From Zea mays (taxonomy: Eukaryota; Streptophyta; Magnoliopsida; Poales; Poaceae), in the NCBI RefSeq assembly GCF_902167145.1, contig NC_050104.1, forward strand, positions 94,251,849-94,315,848: DNA of 64,000 nucleotides, in the 5' to 3' direction. A program made the translations under genes and the position numbers. Below the pieces are notes generated by a model. That model did not search any database. It was not told where the DNA came from and saw only the letters and a list, made by a program, of their open reading frames with translations. Positions 10,845-21,230 of this stretch are shown here, piece by piece. Numbering within the stretch: position 1 is the stretch's first letter; every line of letters starts with the position of its first letter.

Positions 10845-13800
10845 TCAGGTGAATATGTGGCGGAGGAGGCCTCCTGAGTAGGCGAACGACTTCTCCGTCT
10901 CCTCCAGGCAGTGATCCTTCTCCTCCCGAGACCAGCTCTGATGAACCAGCACATGGTAAAGAATTCGCAGCTTAGATTTTTTTTTTCTTTTAAGAATCTG
11001 CCATTTAGTTTTTAAAAAAACTTTGGTCCGTTTGGTTCCAGGCACTTACTGAAGCGACTTGGTTAAGCTTGTTGCGGACGTTCTGCAGCAGCTGGGAGAG
11101 ATTGCCCTCCCACTTGTAGAACTCCAGCTCTTTCTTGTCCAGAATCTTCTCAGAAACCTAAGATGCCAGGAGCACATGATACTCTGTTAAATGAGACAAG
11201 ATAATGGAGGAACATGTAGTTTCAGACTTCTAAACTGCCCAGATCAGCAATAAAAAACACATACACACAGGGGATCATATTCCTAACAAGAATCGCACTG
11301 CAGTATCGACAAAGAAAAAAGGCACAAGGAATCATATCCAACAGAAAACGCATAAGCATGCTTGGGGATTTGATGACATCAGGAACGGGGAACATGCTAA
11401 ATATGTCGATGCTGTCTAAATCATGTATGCCCCAAAATAATGCTCTGACATGATGCCATATACTTTGTCATTTTCTCAGAAGCGTGGGGGTGGGGCGGTT
11501 CACCTTTTTGCCAATCATTTGGCCTCCAGCAGTATGAGCAAAGTAGACGTTATAGAAATGGCAGATAAATGCCTGGGGGTCCTTCTCAGACAGTTCTTCC
11601 AGTAGAGTAGCGTATGTGGTGCCAGGGGGCGATGGTTCTGGAATTGTGTGGCCCTGTTGCCTGAACCATTCCAGATCCTTTTTGAGTGCCTCTGATCTCT
11701 CCAGCCCAGTGTTCCGGAACTCTGCATCTGAAACACGCACCACTAGAATGTCAACAAGCAGCATTTTTGCAAATCTTAAGGGCCCATTAACTACTACTTC
11801 CTCCGTTCCAAATTATAGTTTCAAATTATAAGATGTTCTGTCTTTTCTACATAAATTGCTTTTACTATATATCTAAGATATACCATACATCTAAGTTCAT
11901 AGTAAGAACTACATATCTAGAAAACAAAAAAAATATTTTATAATTTGAAAAAAAAAACCTCGACTTACGGGGTAAGACCACCCCCACAGTATTATATTAA
12001 GAAAAAAACGAGGAGATTTTTTTAACAATAGCCTGAAATTCGGTCACACAAAAAATCGAACCTAGGACCTGAGAAGTGCTACTTAAACCACTTAACTAAG
12101 GCCCTATTTGGGAGGGCTTCATTTCAAGAATTACAACTTCAATTTTCAGCTTCACCATGAAACAACTTCACTAGATTGGTAAGGTAGGGTTCAAGTGTTT
12201 GGCTTCCACATAGACTCCGGTTTCTTTAATACAATTAATATGAATGTGCGAGGCCTTAATGGGTCTGCTAGATAGGATGTTGTACGCACTTTGGTGGATT
12301 CTGCTCGAGTTGATGTGGTTTGTCTTCAAGAAACTAAAATGGTGGATGTTTCTCGGTTCCTTTTATTGCGGATGCTAGGACCAGCTTTTGACAATTTTGT
12401 ATTCCTACCTTCTGTTGGTGCTAGTGGTGGCATCTTGGTGGCTTGGAAAAATAGCACTGGTGTTTGTGCTGGCAGTAGGGTGGATGAACATAGCATCTCT
12501 GTGAACTTTCATTCTAGCACCAGCTCACCATGGTGGCTTACATGTGTGTATGGTCCGCAAGGAAACCATGAGAAGATTCAGTTTTTGCAATCTCTTAGAG
12601 AAATTAGAGCTCTCTGTACTGGGCCGTGGCTTGTGCTCAGGGATTTCAATCTGATATTAAGGGAGAAAGAGAAGAATAACAATAACTTAGACCGTGCCAT
12701 GATGGGCAGGTTCAGGAAATGAGCAAATGACTTGGCTCTTAATGAAATTCCGTTGATTGGCCGGAAACATACATGGTCGAATGGACACTCTAATCCTACC
12801 CTGGTCAAATTGGATAGGGTTTTCTGCACAACAGATTGGGAGGAACAATTCTCAGATTCTCTTCTCCAGAGCTCAGCCACAGATGACTCCGATCATTGCC
12901 CTTTGCTGCTTGGGCTTCATGATTTCAGCAGAGGAAAAGGGAGGTTTCACTTCCAAGCATTTTGGCCTAGGATGGAGGGATTTCATGATGTGGTAGCTCA
13001 ATCTTGGGCGTCTGTTCCAGCAGGGGCTTGCCCACTCATCACTTTGGCCAAGAAATTAAAGACAACAGCTAGGAGTCTGCAGAGCTGGAATGACAAAAAA
13101 GTTGGGAGGATTAAGCTGCAGCTTGAGATGGCTAGGGAGCTCCTACATCAATTAGAGGTGGCGCAGGACAATCGTTCCTTATCTCCTGGTGAATTGTGGC
13201 TCCGAAACATGCTCAAGAAGCACTCCCTTTCCCTGTCCTCTATCTCTCGTACCATGGCAAGGTTGAAATCGCGGATTGGGTGGCTCAAAGATGGTGATGC
13301 CAATACCTCTCTTTTTCATGCACAAACAAGGTTCAGGAAGAAAAAGAATTTCATTGCACCAATACACTCAGAGGATGGGCAAATCTGGACTACCCATGAA
13401 GGAAAGGCAACAGCCTTCTTTAATTTTTATCAAGGGCTACTTGGAACTGCAGAAGTAAGGGATGTTACTGTTGATCTGGAAGCTCTGGGGATGCCATCTT
13501 ATGACCTTGATGCCCTTGATGCGCCTTTCTCGGAGGAGGAAGTCTGGGATACAATTAAGGCCCTTCCTTCGGACAAATCCCCGGGTCCCGACGGGTTCAC
13601 TGGTAGATTTTACAAAAGTTGTTGGTCGGTAATCATGGCTGATTTCATGGCGGCAGTTCACTGCATTTGGGCTAGAAATTTCAGAAACTTGGGTCCACTG
13701 AATTCAGCTCTTATTACACTTCTGCCCAAGGTGGAGGGGGCCACTAGTGTGAGAGATTTCCGCCCAATCAGTCTGGTTCATAGTTTCGCGAAGTTGGTGA

Positions 13801-16800
13801 CTAAATTGTTGGCTAACAGGTTAGCAGGCCGGCTGCAAAATATGGTTTCCCCCAATCAAACCGCTTTTATTAAGAAACGGTTTATTCTTGACAACTTTAT
13901 GCTAGTCCAGCAGACGACCAGATTCTTACATTGTCAGAAGCAGGCTCGTATCCTTCTCAAGCTAGACATTTCAAAGGCTTTTGACTCGGTATCGTAAGCC
14001 TTCCTTCTCGAGGTCTTGAAAAAACTTGGTTTTGGACAGATCTGGTGTGATATAATAAGCGGGCTGTTAGCTACCTCTTCTACCAAGATTTTACTGAATG
14101 GTCTGCCCGGGGAATGTATTGGGCATCAACGCGGGCTGAGGCAGGGTGATCCTCTATCACGTATGTTGTTTATTCTTGTAATGGATGTCTTGAATCTGCT
14201 CGTGCAGCGAGCCTCTGAGGAAGGGTTCCTTCGACCTCTCTCTTCAAGGAATATGCAGCACCGTATCTCGTTGTACGCGGATGACGCAGTGTTATTTCTA
14301 AGTCCTACTACCCCGGACATCAGTGTGGTTATGGATATTCTTCATCTATTTGGCTCAGCTTCAGGTCTAAGGACTAATATCCAGAAGAGTAGTGTGTTCC
14401 CAATCTGTTGTGGGGTAGAAGAGGTGAATTGTTTACAGGACTTGCTGCCATGTAATATTTCAGATTTTCCCTGTAAGTACCTCAGTTTGCCTTTGTCTCC
14501 CAAGAAACTCACAAGGGACCAGGTTCAGGCCATTGTTGATAGAGTGGCCAGCCTTCTGCCAGGATGGAAAGCTGAGCTTATGACCATGGCTGGTAGAGCT
14601 ATTCATGTGCAGTTCGTCATGACGGCAAAGATGATTTATGCAGCTTTGGCACTTGACCTTCCTGTATGGGCCATCAAAGCAATCGATAAACTGAGGAAGG
14701 GCTTCCTCTGGAGGGGCAGGAAAGAGTTCCGTGGTGGTCATTGCCTCTTGGCTTGGCCTAAGGTTACCCGTCCCAAGGAGCTGGGTGGTCTTGGGATTAG
14801 TGAGTTAAAGAGCCTCTGTTGGGCTCTGAGAGCTCGTTGGCCATGGCTACAGAAAACAGATCCCAGTAGGCCTTGGACGGACTTCCCCACTCATGTTTGT
14901 AAGGTGGTACAAAATCTGATTGTTGCAGCCGTTATTACTAAGCTCGGTGATGGAGCCAATATCCTTTTTTGGAAGGACAGATGGTTGGATGGGAGATGTA
15001 TTAAGGACATAGCTCCTGCAATGTTTGATATGGTGCCCTTGCGTCTTGCCAACAAACGGTTGGTCAAAGATGCTCTCCCTAATTTCCATTGGATCTCCGA
15101 TGTGAATGGGGCAATTTCAGCCAGAGTCATTGCTGAATTCCTGGAACTTTGTGAAGTGTTTGATGCAATTGTGCTTCAGCCTGGAATAAGGGATCGACAT
15201 ATATGGAAATTCAGTGCTTCAGGGGATTATACAACTAGTTCTGCTTATAAAGCTCTCTTCCTTGGTTCAGTTCAGTTCGAACCAGTAGAGCGTGTGTGGA
15301 AATCTTGGGCTCCTGGGAAGTACAAGTTCTTTATCTGGCTTGTGGAACATAATAGGTGCTGGACTGCTGACAGGCTCAGAAAAAGAGGACTAGACTGACC
15401 AGAGCAGTGCCCCTTGTGCGACCAAGAGGCTGAAACCATAAATCATTTGCTGGTCAAATGTGTTTTTGCCAAGCAGTTCTGGTTTGATTTCCTTAGTTCA
15501 GTGGGGCTGCAGGAGCTATGTCCAGCTCACGAGGATTCCTTTGAGTCGTGATGGAAGTCTAGCAACTCTCGGGCATCTGATCTTATGAGAAAGGGTTTCA
15601 ATTCTTTAGTAATCTGATCTTATGAGAAAGGGTTTCAATTCTTTAGTAATCCTCGGTGCTTGGACCATATGGAAGCATAGGAATAGATGTGTCTTTGATG
15701 GATGTAATCCTAGCTTGGTCACAGCCCTTAGAGTGGCTAGGGAAGAGGCGGTGCTCTGGTCCTTGACTGGAGCCAAGGCCCTGTCTTTCCTCCAAGTCGA
15801 TGAGTTGTTGGCTTAAAACAGCGTTGTGGGTCGTGTTTTCTCCATGTTAGTCGGTGATCCTTAGTTAATCTCTAGTGTTGGGGTGTGCGTGCTGTAATGG
15901 GGTTCTCTCCCCCTTTCTTATTCTTCTATTAATACAAAGATGTGCAGCTCTCCTGCGTATTCCAGAAAAAATATGTGCGACTTTCCTTAATTACCCTTGA
16001 TGATTAGCAGATGGAGAAAGATACATGAATCGGTAGGTCATGTAACCAATGACATGGTGGGCAATTTTTGTGGAACTTCTTGAGGAGGTATGCAAACGGT
16101 GTTTTTGAAGCACCCTTTGAGGAGCTTCGAAAATTTCATAAAACTGGCCTCTAGTTTCAGTTTTTTTTAAGCCAGAGCTCGTAGAGCTAGACCTGTTTGG
16201 ATAGAAGAAGCTGAAATAGATCTGAAATTTTTGAAATGAAGCTCTCTCAAACAGGGCCTGACTCAGCTAGAGTGGAAGGAGTATGAGTTTGCATTTGTAT
16301 GAAAAGTATAGAAGCTTGTGAGCCACTTTGTTTGTCTAAGTCAATTGACGTGTCCACAGAGGCACAGAGTAAGGCAATATTAGCAGCATTTAAAGGTTCA
16401 TATCATTTGATTGCACCTTTTCATGTGCTTTTTTGGTAAACATTGTTGTTTTCTAACAAAGCACACATATCAATAAAAAGAAATTATGTGTCTAAAAGCC
16501 AATCTATAAAAAAGAGCTAGCCCAGGAACACATGCAAACACAATAGCATATGGTAATATGTGTACCAAACTACCAATAGAAAAAAAAGAAACATCAGCCA
16601 TTCTAGTTTCTAAATCTAGATCTAACAAAACGAAGGGTGCCAGGGCAGTGAGAAATTGGAATAGAATACTTGTATGACACTACATTATCTATAATGCTTT
16701 ACTTACAGATAAACCATGTTAAGAGGACAGATGCAGTTATAAATACACCATAGAGTCAGCAGACTACAACCATTTTTCCCTACATGAGTGTTAATCACGT

Positions 16801-19359
16801 TTGTCCATGACACAACAGTATGCAGCCATATCATAAACTTTGAAACAATAATATTTTTTTGCATGCCCTTGGGGCAATGGTTTTTGCAGATTATACCCTT
16901 CTAACACAAACTATACCAAATTCAAGTGGAGACTAGAACTTTGACTTCCTATATCATAACAAAAGTAAGAAGGCTTTCTAAACTGATGCCTAACAGTTGC
17001 GGTTGTGATGTTAATGCAACATAGAGGAGGTAGATATAAATGTTATTCCGCAGCAGATTGTGTAAAATAGGGGATTTGCACTGTAGATTACACTGTTTGC
17101 AGAGTGAAGTTTGAAATAGGGGATAAGATAGGGGATGTGATAGGATAGCTGCTGGAGACAAACTAACGATACAGGAAACCATAAAACAGGAATAAAGGAT
17201 AGATCAGACTATTTTTCTTTTGAGCATGTTGATCCATACATTGACCAAATTAGATGACCCAGAAAGAGCAACAAGTTCAGCAATAAATAACAATGCCACA
17301 AAATAAGTGATTTTTATGTACAGTTTACACATACAAATACCATACTGGAATTCAAATGCAACAGAGCTCATTGTAACAATATAAATCCATTAGGTTTGTC
17401 CTAACTCCTAAATCAATCTTCTTTAACTTCAGCCATCAATTTCCAAATTTTATAGATTGACAACACAAGATTTATATTATAACACTCATTTTGAGAAATA
17501 TTTCCATGATATATGAATCTTGAATAGTCAATCTATATATAATTTAAGATACTAATGGTCAAAGTTAAACAAGTTTGACTTGGAACAAACCTAGATGGAC
17601 TTGTTTGTGCCATAGTCATAAGAAATGGAGACGATGCCACGTTCCGTGACCCAAAGTCGTTGTCCCAAATCGTGTATCGGGATCACCATGGGTCATCATC
17701 CCGAATGCTAGGGAGTCGCTCTAATAGTGTAGATGGGAACAACGACCGATGCTCATTCGTGATGGAGGAGGATCATGCAAGTTGGGGTAGGGCAGCGCAA
17801 ATTGGGGTAAGGCGGGCGCAGATGATAGCAGGGGGACGTGTATGGTGGTGAGGATGGGGATCCTATCATGGCCAGCAAGAGGTGGCGCTCTGGCTTCCTG
17901 CATCGGCGCTCCTGCAGGTTACAGAGGTCCTAGTTGGGTGACAGCCGCTTCTGCGTCGTGAGCTCTATGGCTTCTATGTGCGGTTAGGACTGAAGTATAG
18001 TGTTTCATTACTATAATGGGTTGGTATTGTGCTGTAGGTTGTGTTAAGCTGGTATTAGGTTGGGACCTTGGCATAACACATAGGGTCCTTGGAATTTTGG
18101 AACACGGCCGAGGGCCCATGGAATCGACTCGGGATCATCGACCTATTAGACATGGGTTCACATACCAAACTCACGACTCACATCTCATAGAGATATACCC
18201 CCGTGTACCATATTTTTTCAAGTGTCGACCCACGACCCGTGACCACGTTCCTTGACCCAATCAACCTGGTAACATTGTGACTATGGTTTGTGCTTGGAGG
18301 GAATAATTTCCAAGTGAAGCTCTCTACACTTATCAAACATTTGCTGATCTACCACAAAGCAACACAATCTTTAGAAAAGGGAGAAAGCAACACTTCATTA
18401 TAGTTGAGTTGAAGCATGGCTAACTTCTTCCTTGCAAGAATGCGCAACCATCCATGTCCATGTGCTTAAAAGTCATTCTCTACCTATGATGTGTATGGTT
18501 GGACCTAACTTTTATCCGTCGCTCAAATTCACAGCTGAACAGAAGCGAAACCACCCAAAATAGTACAGCTCCATCCCTTAGTGAAGCTACGCAGCCACTG
18601 CTACCCAATTGCACCTTCAGTTTTATAAAAGAAGTTGTAACGAAATTTAATTTCACCGTGATTATTGTTTACTTGTAATGCATAGAAAATGGATTTATTA
18701 CGAATCGATAGGCTATTGCAATCTTTTTATATTAAAAATGAAAAAAATAGAGAAGCCGTATTTTTTGTGGCCCCGAACCAATCAAATTTCATCGATTCAA
18801 TAGAGGCGCACGAAGCAGAACGGGCGCCATCCACCAATCGAAACAAACAGTGAAGCGAAAGCAAGAGCCGCATCCTTTCCACCGACCAAGACAAACAGGG
18901 AAGGGAAAGTAAAGCGGAACACTCACACCACGGGACAGCGGAGCGCTCGACGATGGCCTCGAGCGTCTGGAAGACGAGCTTGCTGTCGACGAGGAATCGG
19001 AGGTAGCCCTCGACGGAGGGCTCCCACTTGGCGACGGGGGGCGCCTGAGGCTCCTTCTCCCCCTCGCGGGCCTGGTCCTTGGTGTGCAGCTTCATCGCGA
19101 CCTCCCGCATCTCCTCCACGAAGGGCTTGCTCCCATCCTCCCCGCTCGCCGTGGGCGCCATCTCCGTGGCCGCTGCCGCGGCGACCAACCTCCTCTGCGC
19201 CGTAACCGCTGCCGCGGACGCGACAGACACCACCCGGGTCACGGACCGCGCAGCGGCGGAAACAGACAGGCTCCTGTTCCACCTCCCGGAGGTGACTCTA
19301 GCGGGCGCGGGCAGGGAGAGGGCGTTGGGCGCGGAGAGCGATGCCGGTGCGGGCGCCAT
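10845..19359 (-). CDS. HO1: Plastid heme oxygenase (phytochrome chromophore synthesis), four exons
   Basis: Exons, in transcript order: 19359-18927, 11727-11504, 11157-11050 and 10937-10845. All introns are GT-AG. The spliced frame is 858 nt (285 aa), close to Arabidopsis HY1 and rice SE5. Residues 1 to about 60 are Ser/Ala/Arg-rich, as in a plastid transit peptide. The heme-ligand block AMKLHTKDQ puts the proximal His at about residue 92. The block [11 protein letters not shown] and the distal-helix block HTAGGQMIG (about 209-217) follow, then a C-terminal [14 protein letters not shown] block. Known role: with ferredoxin as donor, it opens heme to biliverdin IX-alpha, iron and CO; HY2 then makes phytochromobilin. 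Oddities: intron 1 is about 7.2 kb and full of transposons, and Gln (about 214) sits where Arg is usual. The maize equivalent would be elm2, which is an inference. The start is the first in-frame ATG preceding the transit peptide. Confidence 0.95.
12240..15816 (+). pseudogene. LINE ORF2: endonuclease, reverse transcriptase, zf-RVT, broken
   Basis: The frame encodes an apurinic-type endonuclease (NVRGLN start, CLQETKM near 12325, a DFN block near 12640, SDHCPL near 12890), then an L1 reverse transcriptase ([10 protein letters not shown] near 13580, [13 protein letters not shown] near 13960, GLRQGDPLS near 14135, the catalytic YADDAVLFL near 14275), and a C-terminal CPLC...H...C zinc-finger region near 15400-15460. 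In-frame stops lie at 12273, 12720, 13995, 15396 and 15549. A 37-bp tandem duplication (15575-15648) then shifts the frame for the final part ending at 15816. This protein nicked target DNA and primed cDNA synthesis on it. It is not functional now. Confidence 0.93.
15575..15648 (+). repeat. 37-bp tandem duplication in the LINE
   Basis: The unit starting ATCTGATCTTATGAGAAAGG is present twice in direct tandem (15575-15611 and 15612-15648) with no mismatch visible. Thirty-seven is not a multiple of three, so it shifts the ORF2 frame. The copies being identical suggests a late slippage event. Confidence 0.92.
16284..17044. other. Intron 1 DNA without recognised element
   Basis: AT-rich, non-coding on both strands. 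Nothing is recognisable beyond simple A/T runs. It lies in heme oxygenase intron 1. Confidence 0.5.
17045..17163. mobile_element. Small MITE, copy 1 (intron 1)
   Basis: A 0.12-kb segment with imperfect inverted ends (GCAGCAG near 17050 and, reversed, CCAGCAGCT near 17160) and internal words TGTAAAATAGGG and GAGTGAAGTTTGAAATA. The same words in the same order recur at 20126-20248, so this is a family member. The superfamily is uncertain; target duplications were not resolved. Confidence 0.5.
17611..18285. mobile_element. Non-autonomous hAT element in intron 1
   Basis: The 675-bp segment has ends CATAGTCATAAG and, reversed, CATAGTCACAAT, flanked by an exact 8-bp direct repeat GTTTGTGC (17603-17610 and 18286-18293). 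CA...TG ends with an 8-bp duplication are diagnostic of hAT. Subterminal inverted similarity includes CACGTTCC/GGAACGTG. It contains no transposase coding. It lies in heme oxygenase intron 1, about 640 bp from exon 1. Confidence 0.85.
18286..18926. other. 5' part of heme oxygenase intron 1
   Basis: This is non-coding DNA between the hAT duplication and the exon 1 donor site (GTGAGT on the minus strand, just below 18927). No mobile element is recognised. The minus frame open past the donor is intron read-through, not coding. Confidence 0.5.
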
Positions 19360-19738
19360 GGCTAGGCCGCGGTGCCTTATAGCGTGCGCTGGCGCTAGGG
19401 GTACCGTGCTGGGGAAGCGACGGCACCGATGACGGACGACAGCGACGCGGGGGCGGGGACTGTGGCGGTGGAGTGCGGTGTTGGTGTTGGTGTGGCGGCA
19501 CAGCGGGGGGTGCCGGGTGCGTGTGGGAGCGCGTCAGCGCGAGCGAGGAGAATAGGAGGCGGGGATGGGAATGAGAACCGGGGGAATGGATTGGAACGGC
19601 CTCGCCGGCTGGAGAAGACGATGGCGGAATGTTGGTAGTAGTAGTAGACTAGTAGCAAAGCTTTACCGGTGTTGCTTTGGTATAAGTCACTGGCTGTGGG
19701 CCTCATGGCCATGGGGAGCCAATGGGTCTTCACGACTT

Positions 19739-19744
19739 CACGTG
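19739..19744. promoter_or_regulatory. G-box (CACGTG) upstream of heme oxygenase
   Basis: A palindromic CACGTG lies 380 bp upstream of the start codon, in the 19360-19890 flank that should hold the 5' UTR and promoter. G-boxes bind bZIP (HY5) and bHLH (PIF) factors in light-regulated plant genes. A CCAAT word is at 19719-19723 on the plus strand. No convincing TATA box is seen at a workable distance, so the transcription start is not placed. One hexamer is weak evidence. Confidence 0.35.
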
Positions 19745-20125
19745 ACCGCGACCTGGGCCACAGTCTCGGCCATATCCTCTTGTTTCTTTTTTTCGTTCTC
19801 TTTTTAGAAAGCCATATCCATATCCTCCTGTTTTTAGACATGTACAACCCACCCACATAAAGTATTTGTATCTTAAAAAGTATCAAGAGAATAAAACAAA
19901 TAAAAAATTATAAGGTAAAACAAAATAAAACATAACTATAGTACGATTCTTTAAATCTAGATATGGTTTTACCTATCAACAGTTCAACACATAAATGAGA
20001 TGTATCTTGAGGGTTTCTATTGAATAAGATACACGACTCAGATACATTAAGTTGTATGAAAAAAAAATTAGATGTATCTAGTGTTTAAAGAACCGCAACA
20101 TAATATCTTGGTTGAAATGTCTTTA

Positions 20126-20248
20126 GGTTGTCTTTAATGAATCGTGTAAAATAGGGAACGTGACACCGAGTGTTTGAAACTGTTTGAAGAGTGAAGTTTA
20201 AAATAATATATGAGATAGGAAATGGGATAGAGAATCTGCTGAAGACGG
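20126..20248. mobile_element. Small MITE, copy 2 (upstream of heme oxygenase)
   Basis: Shares with 17045-17163 the ordered words CGTGTAAAATAGGG, AGAGTGAAGTTTAAAATA and GAGATAGGAAATGGGATAG. Imperfect inverted ends are GTCTTTAATGAAT and, reversed, GTCTTCAGCAGATT. More diverged than the intron copy. It is non-coding, about 0.8 kb upstream of the start codon. Confidence 0.5.
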
Positions 20249-20366
20249 TCTTAGCACACATTTGGACCCACGTTTTTTCAGTGGCGCCTCACAAAACCAT
20301 ACAATCCCACAAAATAGCTCGCGGTTAAGCTCGATTCTCGCTATCATTGTAGACTGTGAACCATCG

Positions 20367-21230
20367 TCGCGGCTAGAGATGGCAATGGGGTTCCGATCCT
20401 CGATTCTCTGCGAGGAATTCCTCTATCAGGGGACGGGGATGTGAGTAAGTTCCACGGAGATCGAAATGGGAAAAACTTTGTCCCCGTCGTTGGGTTCGCG
20501 TACGGATGGATCCGGATATTTATTCGGATGTCATTTTTTTAGTCTTCTTTCTTCGATTGTGAACAACTAACATATAGAATTTGCTATGTAAATTTATATT
20601 CTTGTTTTTAGCATTGAGACTATTAATCTTCACAAAAAATAAACATTAAATTCATTCTATATCTTTTTAAATAATTCATATAAAATTCGGATGTCTATCC
20701 GAATACGGATTCGGATGTTTTTTCACTTTTTTGTTGTAGCGAGAAAATAATGTACATAAAAATTTATACAAAAATTTATTTAAATACTTCATAATATTTT
20801 TAATAACATTGCCGAAAATTAACTTTAAATTTTATATATATCTATGCTAAAATATTAGATTTGTGATACAATTCGGATGTTTTAGGAACATCCCTAGGTT
20901 CGCGGGACGGGGAACCACCCTTCTTCCACGTTCCTCGCATACTCATACCCGCCGCACGAAGTTTTCTTAATCTAAATTATTCCATTTATATATTAAAATT
21001 ATACTAAAAATTAAATACATAGTCTATTATAAAATAGCAAAATATACTATAAAGAAGATGTTTCTTGTATTTTTAAATCTTATTAAATTTGTATTGATTT
21101 AATATAATTAGTTTTAAACTGCCTCTAAATATTATATTTACTAACGAGACAGATTTATCGTGAGGATAAATTCCTCGATAAGGACGAGGATAGAAGAAAA
21201 AGTCTCTCTGTGAGTGTTAACAGGGACCGA
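20367..21230. mobile_element. Possible hAT-like remnant
   Basis: It begins with AGAGATGGCAATGGGG, a terminus often seen in grass hAT-type elements, followed by GGGGACGGGGAT and CGGATATTTATTCGG words that recur in inverted form near 20690-20950. The expected mirror terminus is missing on the right, so it appears truncated. No transposase is present. Confidence 0.35.

Larger units (their letters stand above)
12237..15967 (+). mobile_element. L1-type LINE, 5'-truncated, inside the Tourist element
   Basis: It is a non-LTR retrotransposon lacking ORF1 and the 5' UTR: it starts at the first codons of the endonuclease and ends about 150 bp after the last coding region, in a short A run (CCAGAAAAAA). 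The word TGTGCGA occurs at both edges (about 12245 and 15972) and could be a target duplication, but it overlaps coding text on the left. It lies in the sense opposite to the host gene. Confidence 0.88.
12100..16258. mobile_element. Tourist-like (PIF/Harbinger) element carrying a LINE
   Basis: Terminal inverted repeats are GGCCCTATTTGGGAGGGCTT on the left and, reversed, GGCCCTGTTTGAGAGAGCTT on the right, with further similarity (CATTTCAA) inward. The flanking trinucleotides are TAA (12097-12099) and TGA (16259-16261), as for a TAA duplication with one change. Without the LINE it would be about 430 bp, a non-autonomous size. It cuts the SINE near that SINE's A box. Confidence 0.72.
11948..16272 (-). 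mobile_element. tRNA-derived SINE in the Stowaway, split by a Tourist element
   Basis: On the minus strand, an A-box-like TTAGTTAAGTGG (about 12099-12088) and a B-box GGTTCGAT (about 12056) are spaced as in a tRNA-derived Pol III promoter, and the 3' end runs into a homopolymer at about 11957-11948. The missing 5' bases (CTAGCTGAG on the minus strand) sit at about 16272-16262, beyond the Tourist element. No clean target duplication was found. Confidence 0.55.
11797..16281. mobile_element. Stowaway MITE, split by later insertions
   Basis: The left arm starts after TA with CTTCCTCCGTTCCAAATTATA, the familiar Stowaway terminus, and runs to about 11947 with the usual AT-rich hairpin-like text (TCTAGAAAAC, TTATAATTTG). 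The right terminus GGAAGGAG followed by TA (16282-16283) is found 4.3 kb away. Everything between is younger insertion. Stowaway elements are Tc1/mariner-derived and duplicate TA on insertion, as seen here. Confidence 0.7.

Noticed and set aside
19377..19383. TATA box for heme oxygenase (CTATAAGG on the minus strand)
   Set aside because: It lies only about 20 bp before the start codon, too close to leave room for a transcription start and 5' UTR.
18923..19432. Overlapping open frames on both strands at heme oxygenase exon 1
   Set aside because: High GC makes chance frames long here; only the 210-codon minus frame carries the heme oxygenase sequence, and it is coding only up to the donor at 18927.
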